A stretch of DNA of 64,000 nucleotides from assembly GCA_031772625.1 (NCBI GenBank), contig CM062808.1, positions 472,933,655 through 472,997,654 of the forward strand, written 5' to 3'. Position numbers and translations under genes: made by a program. The DNA is from Pinus tabuliformis. Its lineage: Eukaryota; Streptophyta; Pinopsida; Pinales; Pinaceae. This document shows, piece after piece, positions 1 through 12,419 of the stretch (within the stretch, counting starts at the first letter, position 1; each line of letters begins with the position of its first letter). The notes under the pieces were generated by a model, which saw only the letters and a list, made by a program, of their open reading frames with translations, was not told the DNA's origin and made no database searches.

Positions 1-1012
1 ACTCTAGAAACGTTTTTCACAATTATGAGTTTTTTCTCAATTGTCTCAATTATGAAATAACTATAATCTCATAATTATAAAATTATGATAAATAACTCAA
101 CCATGTAATTTCACCCTTTTAACATGGAATAAATCTCACATAAGTAAAATAAAAGGTGAAAGGAGATGAATTTTAGCCAGAAACCAAGGTAAGTTGAAAT
201 TGGGTTTCTCTCACTATAATGGAGTGGAAAATAGGGTTATAACATATGCCCCCTAATGCATGAGTTCGAAAGAGAAACCGATGGCAAAAATGCATTACAA
301 CAAAACTTAAAGCTCAAAATGGGAGGAAGGAGCCAAGAATGTGAAGTTGGATGAGCAAAAAATGTGAAGTTAGATCGAAGGAAATCAAGTGGTGAAGTCT
401 CAAATATGCTGATAAGACCCCCAAGGTAGGCATACCCATGCTCAGTCATAAAGAGATACTAAAGACTTGACATGAAATGATAATACATGGCCATGGACAA
501 TACATAGTGGATTCGTGTGAAACATCAGAAACAAATACATCTATGTCACAATATACATCAGTAGGACTATGGACACATAATAGATAGGAGGTGTCCCAGG
601 GTAGTCCTCAAAGTACATAATGAATACATAACTCCAACGCAACCTGGGAAGGATGACATATAAGAGTGAGATGTCCCTAACCAAGGGTCTTCTACATAAC
701 CCTAATGGTACGAATCAACAACATGTAAATAGATGTGTTGATGTCTAGCATGGTAGAAATCGTCTGATTATTTGTCAATGAGGTGTACCGTTGACAGACA
801 AGAGGAGACCCACCAATAATGAAAATGGACCCCAAGGTACCTAGTACAATCCACTAAGTGTGAATAGATTAACTGATGCCAAACACTCATGAACTCAATG
901 ATCTAGAGTTAATGATGTAAACCCATTTTCAATTGCAAGGGAACCTACCATTGAGGTCTGCAAGCTCCAAGGTACTACTAGTTACTATATCAAGCTCTTG
1001 GATAATGAGTTG
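1..1012. other. Noncoding spacer, no gene seen
   Basis: No open frame here has a recognisable domain or biased composition. The stretch is moderately AT-rich and has the look of decayed repeat DNA with many short purine-rich runs. It leads directly into the 83-bp tandem repeat. It may be part of a long LTR or an old retroelement leader, but I see no LTR partner inside the window. Confidence 0.5.
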
Positions 1013-1263
1013 AAGTCGACAAGAGAATATTCGTCGAAGGAGGGGCTTGATGTATCCCCCATCAATCAAAATGGAACAGACTGAGAGATGTAGTAAAGTC
1101 GACAAGAGAAGATTCGTCGAAGGAGGGGCTTGATGTATCCCCCATCAATCAAAATGGAACAGACTGAGAGATGTAGTAAAGTCGACAAGAGAAGATTCAT
1201 TGAAGGAGGGGCTTGATGTATCCCCCATCAATCAAAATGGAACACACGAAGAGATGTGATAAA
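1013..1263. repeat. 83-bp tandem repeat, three copies
   Basis: Units begin with gtcgacaagaga at 1015, 1098 and 1181, giving a constant period of 83 bp. Copies 1 and 2 are nearly identical; copy 3 diverges at its end, where the 'acagactgagagatgtag' segment becomes 'acacacgaagagatgtg'. Each unit contains the near-palindromic segment gatgtatcccccatcaatc. The near-identity of the first two copies points to recent duplication. Confidence 0.9.
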
Positions 1264-1673
1264 TGGATGAATTCATGAATTCATGAAGTGATGAAGTACA
1301 ATTGACACGAGGATGGATAACACAAAAAGGTCAACAAGCAACTGCAAATGGTCGACACGGGTTGAGACTTCCCTTGAACATGTACCAACATGAAAAAAGA
1401 GTGACTTGGAAGCATGACTAATGATCACCACATAATATCATGAAACAACAGAAGAGGCATTGAAGCACGCTCCATAGTTACTGGAAAAGTAACTAGCCAG
1501 AGGAGTATACAGACTCATATGTATGGTACGACTCTTAGGCAAGCTAAAACCCAACTGTAATATAATGATGTAGAAAGGTGGCATGTTCGAGGGCGTCATG
1601 ATTGACACTGCCATTTTGATAACTAACATAAATGAATGTTCCCTTCCCATTTTCTCCTTTTAGTCTCCTTCAT
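1264..1673. other. Noncoding spacer
   Basis: No supported gene. Short open frames on both strands are unbiased and have no recognisable motif. Confidence 0.45.
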
Positions 1674-2070
1674 GGTTTAATGAGCACGAAAGAGAAGATA
1701 AGTATGTTCAGTAGGTTCCTTTTTTCGTAAGTTTTAATGATGTCAAAAAAGAGATAAAATTACACTCATACCCTTCTCATGGTTTAACAAGCTTTGAGAA
1801 TGGTAAAGAGATCGCTCATTGAATTTCAATTTACTTAAAATATAAGAAAGGATAGAAAGAACTCAAAATTTTCTTTTATATTTTACGAGCATGAAAAGAT
1901 GGAAAAATAAGCTCAGGATTTTCATAAGTTTAACGAGTAATGAAAAGAGACCAAAATTAGCTTAGTGTTTTCATTAATTAATGAGGATAAAAACAAGGCA
2001 AAAAGGAGCTCGGTGTCATTTAATATTTAACAAGCATAAGAAGGACACTAAGGGAACTCCTCCTAGAGGA
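1674..2070. repeat. Degenerate ~49-bp minisatellite, about eight copies
   Basis: A core resembling 'tttaacgagcatgaaaagag' followed by 'aaaataagctcag' recurs at about 1674, 1731, 1781, 1830, 1880, 1926, 1977 and 2026. The spacing is mostly 46-51 bp, with one 57-bp step. Copies differ at many positions, so this is an old array. The open frame at 1981-2190 is a by-product of the repeated composition and is not called as a gene. Confidence 0.7.
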
Positions 2071-3587
2071 ACAAGTGGTATAAAAGGTAGTATCTATTGT
2101 CGCTATGATGGAACCACACAAAGCATAAGGAGACAAAGAGACTGGCTTAATAAAACCACTCATGATAAAGGTTCCTCCAAGAAAGGGTAAAACGCCAAGT
2201 GAAAGTGAATAATAGGAAACGCAGATGATGACGATGGAATTACGAAACCAAGCCTCATCATGCATAAATAGGATGATAGAATGTGGCAATCATGAGGGAT
2301 AAAGCATGGAATCCTCTCGGGGTAAGGCCAAAAATAGGACAAAGAAGAGGACATGAGGCCTAGATTCTAAGCCATGGCAGATCAAAAGGAGGGATTCCAA
2401 AAGAGAATAAAAATGACACTGCGTGAACACCAAGAGGGCAAGAAGGTGCTAAACTAGGATATCCATGTATAAGAAGGCTCTACTGTCAAATTACGACATG
2501 CATAGAAGAGAAAGTGGCTAATGTCACATTTTGACGGGTTCAGATCTAAGGCATAATGATGGCACTCACGGTTAATCATGCATTGGAGATGGCGATATGG
2601 GAATTACCCCTATATTCCAATTTAGAAAAACACACCTAAGGTCCAACATATGTCACAATAAAAAGCTACCCTGTCCTATAAAAACCATCCAGAATGTGTA
2701 GAACCATGGTTAAATCACATAATGAAAGAGATAAAACATGGATGAGGTAAAAACATGACTATATATATATATATATTATTTTCATAATTTTATTTTTTTG
2801 CATATATGATGTACTAAAGAAGAGCTTGCATCACACATCAAACCAAAAAAGAGATAAATCATCACACGCTCCTATGTACAATATGTACAAGCGTAACTCA
2901 GTCTGATAGGTCACGTCAAGGTGTGCCCATTGTCGGGCACAGGCCAAGAATTTCCATACATTAACTCATGGAGGAGTGGAGGTACCATATGGCACACCAT
3001 GAAGGGGCCATGCCATGGAAAATTGAATTTCCTGATTCCTAAAGGTTGATGATACTAGGGAAAACCTAGAATCATAGCGTTCTTAGGAATGACCCAAGGA
3101 CATACAAGGTGAGTGGTCTCGTGAGCTAGTGGAGCTTCTGGAAAAGGGTTGTCAAGATGTAAATGGGGTACAAGACACTTGTTGACATGTGGAGAGAAGT
3201 TGGACAATTCATTGGCAAGTTGAGCATTAGAAACTCAAGACTTGACACAGTCCAAGGGTGACACTTGCAAGGAGGGTGGAGGAGAATCCCCTTGGGTCGA
3301 TTCAATATTTTATTTGCCAATATCCACCTTTTCCAAATCAAGGAGACCAAAGACATCAATCAGTATCATCTCCCTAATATTATCAATAAGTGAAGTTGTG
3401 TGGTATCATAGAAAAATATTATATCCCCACCCCTCATTGGTTTCTAATATCTAACTATGTCACAATGTTATCATCAACCAAAATCTTTGCAATAACTATA
3501 TTCATCTAAATCACATTATAAAGAAAAATTATATAATAATAATAGATATTTTATCGATTTTTTAGAATTTGATCTTCCATATAAAAG
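2071..3587. other. Noncoding spacer with (AT)n at 2760-2776
   Basis: No gene is supported. A pure AT dinucleotide tract lies at 2760-2776. From about 2,880 to 3,330 the GC content is higher and the minus strand is open for 77 codons (3126-3359), but I recognise no domain. It may be a decayed retroelement segment. After 3,460 the sequence becomes very AT-rich. Confidence 0.4.
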
Positions 3588-3653
3588 CTTTAATAAATAA
3601 ATAAATTATTTCTATCTATACTTTAATAAATAAATAAATTATTTCTATATATT
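3588..3653. repeat. 33-bp tandem duplication
   Basis: Two adjacent copies start with ctttaataaataaataaatt at 3588 and 3621. The period is 33 bp and they are nearly identical, inside AT-rich noncoding DNA. Confidence 0.75.
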
Positions 3654-3886
3654 AAAATTTCATCATCATTTCCTTAAAACTTATTAACATGCAAAGCTTG
3701 AATCCATGTTATATAAATTACATACTTATCAAACTTCCCAAATCAAGATATTTCTTTAAAAATGAAGTTCTCTTAATTTTTTTTGGAACCTTTTTCAATG
3801 TTAGAGGAAACATTAGAAAATAGTTTAGTTAAACTTTGAAGTTACGTTTGTCAATGATAATTTTAAAAAATCTATTTGTAATCCAC

Positions 3887-4265
3887 CTTTAATTAAGTTA
3901 AGTTTTGATTATAAGTATTTTTCTACCAAATTACAAAGATATGAAATGAAAGTTTTTTTCTTCTTATCTTTTTCTTCTTCTTCTTTTTTCCGAAGGTGGC
4001 AAAACCTATCAAACTCAGGTGTCAAACCAACAGTGAGGACAGCCATCTCTGGCTGCTATCCACGAATGTCAGTTTGACTCATCACTATTATCAAGGAAAA
4101 CCATGCCACCTGTAATAACCCGCTGGTGGTCCGTAAGGGAGCAGGCTTTCACTCCTGCCAGATGCCTCTCGGTCTTGGGCCGTTAACCTATTTCCTTAAT
4201 TAAGTTTAGGTATTTTTCTACCAAATTGCAATGATATGAAATGAAAGATTTTTTCTTCTTACCTT
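3887..4265. repeat. ~75-bp direct repeats flanking a 222-bp GC-richer insert
   Basis: The sequence at 3887-3970 (taattaag, then tttttctaccaaatta, then atgaaatgaaag, then tttcttctta) recurs at 4193-4265 with a few substitutions and a small deletion. The 222 bp between them (3971-4192) starts with a TTC-rich run. They are clearly GC-richer than their surroundings and contain no open frame of note. The arrangement fits insertion with a long flank duplication, or a duplication followed by insertion. The insert is not recognised. Confidence 0.65.
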
Positions 4266-4438
4266 GTGCCATTAAAAAGGCCTAAAATATAAATATTGAT
4301 ATTTTTATATTGTAGGTAAAAAATAAATTTGTATTTACATTTTTTGATAGCTTATTGTGTAAAAATTGTAATTTATGATATTGTTAATTTTATAAATTGG
4401 ATAGATGATATTAAATCATATAAAAAATATTAAATAAT

Positions 4439-4849
4439 TATTGGTGAAATTTTAAGGTAAAAATGAGCATTTGAATAAAAATGATTAAAAAAATTTAATT
4501 TAAAAAAAAATCAGTAAAAATTAAGATAATGATGTTGTCCTTAGTGTAAAATATTTGGGAGGGAAAAGAAGACAATTAATTTTTTTTAATTTGTGTTTTT
4601 GGCTTATCTTTTTATAGGTTTACTCAAAGATCAAGTGTAGGTACCTATTGGATGCGGAATTAAAACTACACATCCAATGGGTACCTATACTCGATATTTG
4701 AGTAAACTTGTAAGGAGACAAGTCGAAAATACAAATAAAAAAATAGTTTTCTTTCTTTTTCTTTAAAAATCCATCTCTTATATCACTATTTTAACTATTA
4801 TTTATTATTTTCCTTACAAAGCCAATTTTAGACCTCAAAATTCCCCTAA
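4439..4849. mobile_element. Foldback / MITE-like element, copy 1
   Basis: The two halves are inverted repeats of about 200 bp. Outer ends read ggtgaaattttaaggt on the left and, on the complement of the right, aggggaattttgaggtct. Inner ends read tataggtttactcaaagatc and, on the complement, acaagtttactcaaatatcg; both continue into a shared 'aggtaccyattggatg'. The loop is only about 12 bp, so the element is almost a pure hairpin. There is no coding capacity. The same terminal sequences border 61,535-62,074, which makes this a family rather than a chance palindrome. A target duplication is not certain. Confidence 0.75.
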
Positions 4850-5273
4850 TGATAGTCTTGTCATGTTGACTACTCTAGCATAGGGGAAACTAGACCAATA
4901 TCATAGCATTACTGCTTTTGTCCACGTAAAATGTTTAAAACTTATTATAAATCCTAACAAATATTATCTTCTAAACATTCTACATCCTACTCTAAAGACT
5001 TGAAAACCTTCTTGATCATTGATTTTAACAAAATATGACTAACATACATAACAACAAATATCATGGATAACTTCTATGTAATAGGAGAGTTCACCTGCAT
5101 AGATATCATAGCCCTGTTCGAGAATAGGGAATCGGAGGCGACTTAGGGTTTCTGCAACCCATCCTAGGGTTTCTGCAGCCCCTGCAATGGCAGGCTTGAC
5201 AGGCACAGCACAGTACTGAAAACACCAGAGCGGATACGTGGTTATCGTGAGCCGGCCATACGCAAACAGAAGA

Positions 5274-6803
5274 ATGCAGTCCCCTCAGGGGGAGGGCGAT
5301 GCGCCTCCCCCCAAAAAGGACAGTCAAACGCAGCCGACGGAAGAATGGGACAAAGAAAACGAACAGAGCGGAGGCAATACGGGACGCAGCAAGCAACAGG
5401 ACAAGGAGCCAGGTCAGGAAGACAAAAATAAGGCAAGTTCCTCCACATGCAAGCCAGTAGCAACTCACAGGCCAAGAGTGGAGTTTCCCAGTCACCGTAT
5501 CAATGCCAGAATACAGTATATGAGAGATCACACGCTGATCGGCAAATTCATTGGAATATGGCTGACTGAGAGAGCGTTGAGGAGCTAGATAAGCACCAAA
5601 TGGAACCCAAAAGGACACATCACTCTGCATCTAGGGCCAAAGGGGTTTTTTACTGCAGTCTTCAACTGCTTGGAAGATCACAATAGGATTCTGGATGGGG
5701 GTCCTTATTTTTTCAATTCTGCAGGATTATATCTCAAAGCGTGGGTCAAAAGATTCAATCCAGACAAGGAAGACCTTAGCTATGCCCCCGTGTGGATAAG
5801 GTTGTACTCGCTTCCTTGGGAATACTGGGAAGAAAAATATCTTCAGGAGATTGGGAATACACTGGGCGAGTTTGTCAAGGTCGTAGAGGAAACAAAACTA
5901 TGCAGATACACGTCGTATGCACGGATCTGTGTTTACATGGATCTAAATCAAGCCTTTCCAGACACGGTAAGTTTCTTTCATGAAGATGTTGAATGGATTC
6001 AAGTTATAGACTATGAACATGTATCATTTAGATGTAGGAAATGCTATGATATAGGGCATCTCTACAGAGACTGTCCTCTGAACAGGAAACCCCCTTCTCC
6101 AAAAAGTTCAGATAACCAAACGCCTGATGGTTTTACCAAGGTTACGAACCATAGAAGAGGGAACAAAAAATCGGCAGCTAATCCCAAGACAAATCCAGTC
6201 AACATGTCAAAACCCTCAACGAGTAATAGCTTTGAAGCCCTAGCTAAGACTGACATGCAAGACCCTGATAAGGAACCGCAGAATGACAAAGAATCTAATA
6301 AAGAGCAGCCGGAGGAAACTTCACAGCAACCAGGAGATGTCCCATTCAAGAAATCAATCCTTCAATCCCAAACCAAATCTCAATCCTGGCATTCCCAAGG
6401 AATGGAAGTTGACAACCCTGAACCAAGCTCCAAGTCACCAAAGGAAAGAGAGGAACCCTCTCAAGAACCCCAAATCATGGAAGAAGATCCTGAGAATATA
6501 GACATAGGTGAACTGGATATCCTAGGACTGGAGCAAGCATGCAAAACAGGGAATTTTGACAAAATACCAGATTGGCAAGTGGACAACCTGGTAGAGGTCC
6601 TAAATCGGGCACAGAAGAAATACTCTTTAGGAGTCCAGATAGGAAGTCCATGGGATGGCAAGTTTATCACCAAGGACAACAAGAAGAGAGGAAGAAAAAC
6701 AACACTTGAGAGAACCATCAAGATAGGCGAGGTGTTAGTTGAGTCAGGGAGGTATGCCAAGCTGACCAAGTACTTCAATACTGACCCCCATCCTTCTCAA
6801 TGA
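5274..6803 (+). pseudogene. LINE A ORF1 (nucleic-acid-binding, CCHC zinc knuckle), one in-frame stop
   Basis: One reading frame runs from ATG 5274 to TGA 6801-6803 and is interrupted only by TAG at 5586-5588. Homologous-looking sequence continues in the same frame across that stop, so a single point change probably broke it. The N-terminal ~100 residues are hydrophilic and rich in Q, E and K. The middle part (about 5,600-6,000) has the W- and aromatic-rich pattern of plant LINE ORF1 proteins (for example WIRLYSLPWEYW). The zinc knuckle CRKCYDIGHLYRDC lies at about 6032-6073. A long P/S/E/Q-rich tail follows. In this family the product coats the element RNA. The stop codon overlaps the ORF2 start as ATGA. 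Confidence 0.88.
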
Positions 6804-9800
6804 AGCTGATATCATGGAATATAAGGGGGCTCAACGGCCCAAGGAAAGGCAGACTATTAAAAAATATGCTTATGCAGGAAAAACCAAGCATACTTTTTCT
6901 GCATGAGACTAAATGCAACTCGACAGTTTTGGAAAAAATAGCAGCAAAAGCCTCGCCGGGAGGGCTAGTAATAGCTGTTGATGCTCAAGGGGCATCGGGA
7001 GGACTTGCAATACTCTGGGATGTGCGAGTCATTCAACTAAACAACATACATGATAAGAAGAGCTTCATTCAGGCAACATTTCATCTAATCGGCACCAACA
7101 CCTATGGACATGTAACTAATGTTTACTTCCCTCAGGATACTACACACAAAGCTCAAATTCTGAATACATTGTCAGACCTCAACTCGGACAAGCCATACCC
7201 GCTTTGGATTTCTGGAGACGATTTCAACATGATAGCAAGAACGGAGGAGAAGCAAGGAGGCAGAAGCAGAAAAAACAGTGACGGGAACCTGCTAAAAGAC
7301 TTCATTCAAGCCAACTGGCTGGTAGATGTTCCTTCAAGCAATCGCATCTTCACTTATAATAATAAGAGAGAGGGATCGCAATAGATAGCTTTGTGTCTTG
7401 ATAGATTCCTTATTTCAGACAATGCAACTCACCTGGGAGGGGAATTCATAGCTTCCATCCTTCCTGTCTCAGGTTCAGACCACTGGCCTATCGAACTTCA
7501 ATGGAATAGGCTAGGTAACAGTATCAGGCGTCCATTCCGATTCGAAGAATTCTGGTTAACTCATCTGGATTTTGATGAATTAGTTAGATCAACTTGGCTC
7601 AAATTCAATCCTATCAGAGGTACAAAGATGTCCATGTTTCAGCAAAAACTAAAGCATCTTAAAGGCGAAATCAAACGCTGGAATCACACCACTTTTGGCA
7701 ATATTTTTAAAGCTCGGGCTACTCTTAATCAAGAAATGAAGATGGTCCAGCAAAGAATCATCACTGAAGGACGCTCCGACGAACTTACCAAGCAGGAACA
7801 AGACATCGAATCCCAGACAATTACATCACCCATATCAAAAATGAGTCGGGTAATAGAATAGAGACTCACGAAGGCATTGAAGAGGAATTTCTCAAATACT
7901 TTAAGAAAGCACACCAAGAACCCAGTTTGGACAGAATGCCTACTATAAACAAGATCCTAAGGGACATTCCAAAAGTAATAACAGAGGAGCATAATAGTCT
8001 CCTCCTCAAACCCACCAACTTGCAGGAAGTTGAAGATGTTGTTCAACAATTGAAGGCAGGGAAAGCGTCGAGCCTGGATGGATTCACATCAAACTTTTTT
8101 CATAAGTTTTGGGACCTTATAAAAGTAGAGGTATGGCAAGTGGTGGAGGAGTCCCGCTCATTACGTTGGATGTACCCAGGGCTGAATGCCACATTCATTT
8201 CTTTAATTCCAATGGTGGAAGAATCCAACACACCAGACAAGTACAGACCGATTTCTCTATGCAATATTATCTATAAAATCGTCTCAAAAGTTATAGCTAC
8301 CAGACTAAAACCGCTACTCCCTCTTATAATCTCGCCCGAGCAGTCTGGTTAAGTAGAAGGTCGGCAAATAACGGATGGGATTATTTTAACTCATGAGATA
8401 ATCCATTCTTTAAAGCAGACCAAAAAACCAGGTATGCTTCTTAAGATAGATTTATCAAAAGCTTTTGATAGTATCAGTTGGGTTTATATTCAAAAAATTC
8501 TTACTGCCTTTGGTTTTTCCCCGTCATGGGTCAGATGGATTTTTAATCTTTTGTCTTCAGCTTTTTTCTCTGTTCTTATCAATGGTATCCCCTCGGCAAC
8601 GTATCGTCCCTCCAGGGGTATCAGGCAGGGAGACCCCCTTTCACCTTTTCTTTTTGTTATTATGGCTGAAGGACTAGGTAGAAGTATAACTTCAGCCCGG
8701 CTCTCTCAGCGTCTAAAAGGCCTCTCCTTCAACAACTCCCCATCTTACTCCCACCAGCAATTCGTGGATGACAACATGCTTTTTGGTTATCCATCGGTTC
8801 AAGAAGCTCGCCTCCTCAAATCCCTCCTTTCAAACTTCTCTGATGCCTCTGGAGCCCTTATTAATCGTGTCAAATCTCAAATTTTTTTCTTTAATACCCC
8901 TGCTCCCACCCAAAAAGCCATAGCCCGTATCCTTGGCTTCACCATTGCTTCCCTTCCCTCCAAATACCTTGGAGCTCCTTTAATTGCCTCGGCCCTCAAG
9001 CACTCATCTTGGAAAAACTTGCTAGAAAAGCTTGAGGCTCGGCTCACCCTCTGGACTCACAGAGCCCTTAATATGGCCAGCAGACTTGTTCTCATCAAGG
9101 CAGTTCTACACTCCATGCCCTTGTATCTCTTCTCTATTCTTGCAGCACCTAAATGGGTTCTCAAAGAAATAAAGAATCTCCAGCGCAACTTCTTATGGGG
9201 GAGCTCAGGCCACAATCGAAAGTGGGCTCTGGTCAAATGGGACAAGGTATGCCTTCCGAAGAAAGATGGGGGCATTGGGCTAAGAGATCCTGGGCACAGT
9301 AATAGGACGATGGGAGCTAAAGTCTGGTGGAGATGGCTAGCAAATCCTAATACCCCCTGGGCCTCCCTCTGGACAGCTAAGTATGCGAGCAACTGCCCTA
9401 TGGAAGAGAGAATTCGAATGACAGAATTAAGCACAGGATCTGTAATTTGGAACTCGGCTATTCAACATAGAGATCTCATACAAAAGCACAGCTTTTGGGA
9501 AGTCAAGAATGGATGCACTGCAAGATTTTGGGAAGACTCCTGGCAGCAACTCCCAAAGATAAAGGACGTACTCCCTAACCCTCCAATATCAGAGCAGGAT
9601 ATCAATCAGTTAGCCAAGGTCAGTCAGTTCTGGAACCCTTCTTCCACACAGGGACATAGACAATGGAAGGATGCAAATCAAATCATAATGCACAGCTCTG
9701 AGCAAGTTCAGCAATATCTTTCCACAGAATTACAAAAGCGGCAAATCCCTATCTCAGAAGAACCAGACATTCTAAGATGGGGATATGAAGAGAAAGGGAC

Positions 9801-11001
9801 ATTCACCACAAAGGAAGCGTATAAGATAATAGTCCAAGATCAGATAATCAAAGACACTCTATGGGACAAAATCTGGCACTCATCCATCTGGCCGAAAGTG
9901 TCCACTTTTTTATGGCTCCTATGTCATAATAAAATTCTAACATGGGATAATCTCCGGAAAAGAGGCTTCTCAGGCCCATCTATATGTCTCAACTGTAAGC
10001 AAGAAGAGGAAACAGCTATACATCTAATGCAAACCTGTCAAATAGGACGAAAGTTGTGGGAGAAGGTGGCCTTCCGATGCCAAAAAGACGGCAAAGTGCA
10101 AGGAGATCTAAGAGCCACTATTCGCAACTGGAGTCAAACGCCATACCAAAGCAAACTCCTCAACACTCTATGGCAGCTTATACCTGGCTTACTGATGTGG
10201 AACATCTGGAAAGAGCGGAACAGAAGAGTTTTTAAGGATCAATCTATGTCCTTAGAGCAGATATGGACCAAAACACATCAGAATATCAAGGAGTCTCTAT
10301 CAATCAAAGACTGGTACTCAGAAGATTTCCCTTCATTACCGCAGGAAAAAATAGTGTGGGACAATTGGAAGATTCAGGTAAATCAGCAGACGATCATAAA
10401 AAAGAATCCTACCATGAAGAGAAAAGAATCAGCAAAATGGACTCCGCCGCCCAGTAACATGTTCCAGCTTAATTTCGATGGAGCCTCAAAGGGTAATCCA
10501 GGGAAAGCAGGGTATGGGGGGGTCTTCAGAGATCACCATGGCACTCCTCAGCTTATCTTTATGGGCTCAAAAGGTTGGGATACCAACAACTCAGCCGAAT
10601 TGGAGGGATTATGGAGAGGTCTCACCCTGGCTCAAGAAAGAAGCTTCTTTCCGCTTATCATAGAAGGGGATTCGCAAATCATTATAAGAATGGTCACAAA
10701 ACTAATGCATGGATCCCCCATTCATAAAATTAGTAACAGTTGGAGGATGGCCCAAAGGCTCGAGCTAATAGACAGATGGCTTTCTCAGCATCAAGCAATT
10801 TCCTTCAGACACACCAGGCGGGAAGGAAACAAGCTCGCTGATTTTCTTGCTAATCTCAGAGTGGAAATTGGGGTAGAATTCTTTGCAGGCACAATCTCCA
10901 GCATAGCCTCCGAGGATCAACTCTTTGAGTTCCAGAAAATTGTGATACAGGATAAACTTCAGGAGGATGACACACACCCGGATGCGGGTGGCATTCAATG
11001 A
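6800..11001 (+). pseudogene. LINE A ORF2 (endonuclease, reverse transcriptase, RNase H), broken
   Basis: The start ATG at 6800 overlaps the ORF1 stop. The APE-type endonuclease opens with SWNIRGL, then HETK, a GDDFN segment where GGDFN is usual, and SDHWPI (about 7,470). RT motifs include the GKAsslDGF region (about 8,060), KYRPISLCN (about 8,240), KIDLSKAFDSISW (about 8,440), GIRQGDPLSPFLF (about 8,620) and the catalytic FVDDN (8,761-8,775) in place of the usual FADD(T). A Cys-rich zinc-finger region lies near 9,985-10,040. RNase H follows: NFDGASKGNPGKAG at about 10,470, then an AELEGL and a GDSQ motif. Lesions: TAG at 7382-7384, a frame change with an apparent small internal deletion around 7,820-7,860 (the usual segment between endonuclease and RT is short), and TAA at 8350-8352. 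From 8,353 to 11,001 the frame is open. Confidence 0.93.
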
Positions 11002-11957
11002 TATTAATGAGAAGCCGCACAGAGCAGGCAGCTGGCCTTGCACCTGGCTGGTAGACGGCCCCCATCGCATGCGCCTCGGGCTGGCAGACACCTTCAAAGG
11101 CACGCGAATTGACTCCGCTGCAGAACAGTATGATGGTCTCACAGTTTGGCATTTATGAGCGCCTGGTTCAAGAGCATTTAGGTAAGATTTTATGTATGGC
11201 TTCGTTTTTAATTCACGCCATTATCACTGGTTTATTTCACCTCCGTGCGGAATTCTTCCTGCACCCTTGCCTGGTTCATCGTATTTGGAAGCTCGCCTGG
11301 TCTTTTGATGTTATTGGGCTCCTCTGCGCTCAAATTCTCACCCGTTTGCTCCGCCTCAACCCCTTTCTCAGTCAGCCTGTTATCCTAAGCATGCCTCGCC
11401 GTCGAGGAATCCCGCGTAGAGGAAGCAACACTGGAAATAGAGGCAGAACCTCTCGACCTGCTCCGCAGAATGTCATTCCCATTGCCTCAGCCTCCCCTTC
11501 TTCTCCGCCCTCGGGTCAAGCTGGGTCTCTTCCGCACAATTCTTTTCAGACTACCAGGTTCACATTCCACAGTAGGCTCAACAGGCCTGTATTGACGGCA
11601 AGCATCACAATTATTCTCGCTGAGGAAGAGAGTAATCCTATCAGCTCGGCTCAAGCTACTTCCTCTCAATCTCAGGAAGACAGCGTTCTTCAAGGGGAAA
11701 TGGCCGGGGTGGTGTCTAACGCGGACAATATGCAGGAGGACACCCCTGTTTCTGAAGAGCCTCAGCATCCGGTCGACCCAACTCAGAACGAGATTCTGGC
11801 CTGTGGGCCGTCTCAGCGTGCAGGCTGCATTCTCAATCTGGTGACTACTCCTGAAGGCGGCATTGAAGGAAATGATGACAATGGCTTCGTCACCTGGGTA
11901 GCTTCTTCCAGCCAGGTGGATAGGGACACGCCTGACTCTCCGCAGCATGCAGACTAA
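10982..11957 (+). pseudogene. LINE A ORF3 (unrecognised third ORF), frameshifted
   Basis: An ATG at 10982, in the context atgcgggtgg, lies inside the last codons of ORF2, giving a 20-nt overlap with the ORF2 stop at 10999-11001. That frame runs to 11158. The reading then continues in another frame (11109-11957), so at least one frameshift is present. The second part has a short hydrophobic, membrane-like stretch near its start, a basic R/G-rich segment (MPRRRGIPRRG and NRGRTSRP), the motif FTF-x-S-x-L-x-RP-x-x-TA-x-IT at about 11,560-11,615, and an acidic, Q/P-rich tail. The same start context and motif occur in LINE B. I recognise no known domain and assign no function. Confidence 0.6.
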
Positions 11958-12419
11958 AGCCGGCTCTTCACCGACGGGTGGCATTCTTGCCTCTGCTCTG
12001 TGTAATTTTGACTATGTGTCTTCGTTTCCAAGTCTATGGTCCTATGTCTGGTTTATGTTCTTGTTCAAGCTCGTGGCGCTAGCCAACCTGCTCTCTGTTT
12101 ACTGTTACAACTGTGGGTTTGATGGGTACCTTTTTGTCTTTTTGATTAATGGCGGGCATGATAGTATGCGTCTCAGTAAAATTTCTAAAGATGTTAGCTT
12201 TGCCTTGTTAGATGCTGAATAGAAATATCTCAGGGGGTCATGGTCCAAACAAAATCTTTTGAAGTCTGCAATGTGAAATCAGCAGAAAGCATGAAATGTA
12301 ATATCTCTGAATATCTGGCTGAGGGATGGCATCGGCCTCCTCTGAGGTCTTGACCTCATTGTACATAAATTTTCTCTTTTTTTAATAGAATTAGTATTTA
12401 CGCAGAGAAAAAAAAAAAA
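11958..12419 (+). other. LINE A 3' UTR and poly(A) tail
   Basis: The sequence is noncoding and ends in tttttaatagaattagtatt, then about 20 bases, then a run of A that meets the downstream target duplication. LINE B ends in nearly the same block (ttaatagaattagtttt plus A run). That suggests a conserved 3' recognition or polyadenylation segment in this LINE subfamily. Confidence 0.75.

Noticed and set aside
5106-5630. Minus-strand 174-codon frame over the LINE A 5' end
   Set aside because: It lies opposite ORF1 and its leader, has no recognisable domain, and begins outside any promoter context; ORF1 on the plus strand explains the segment.
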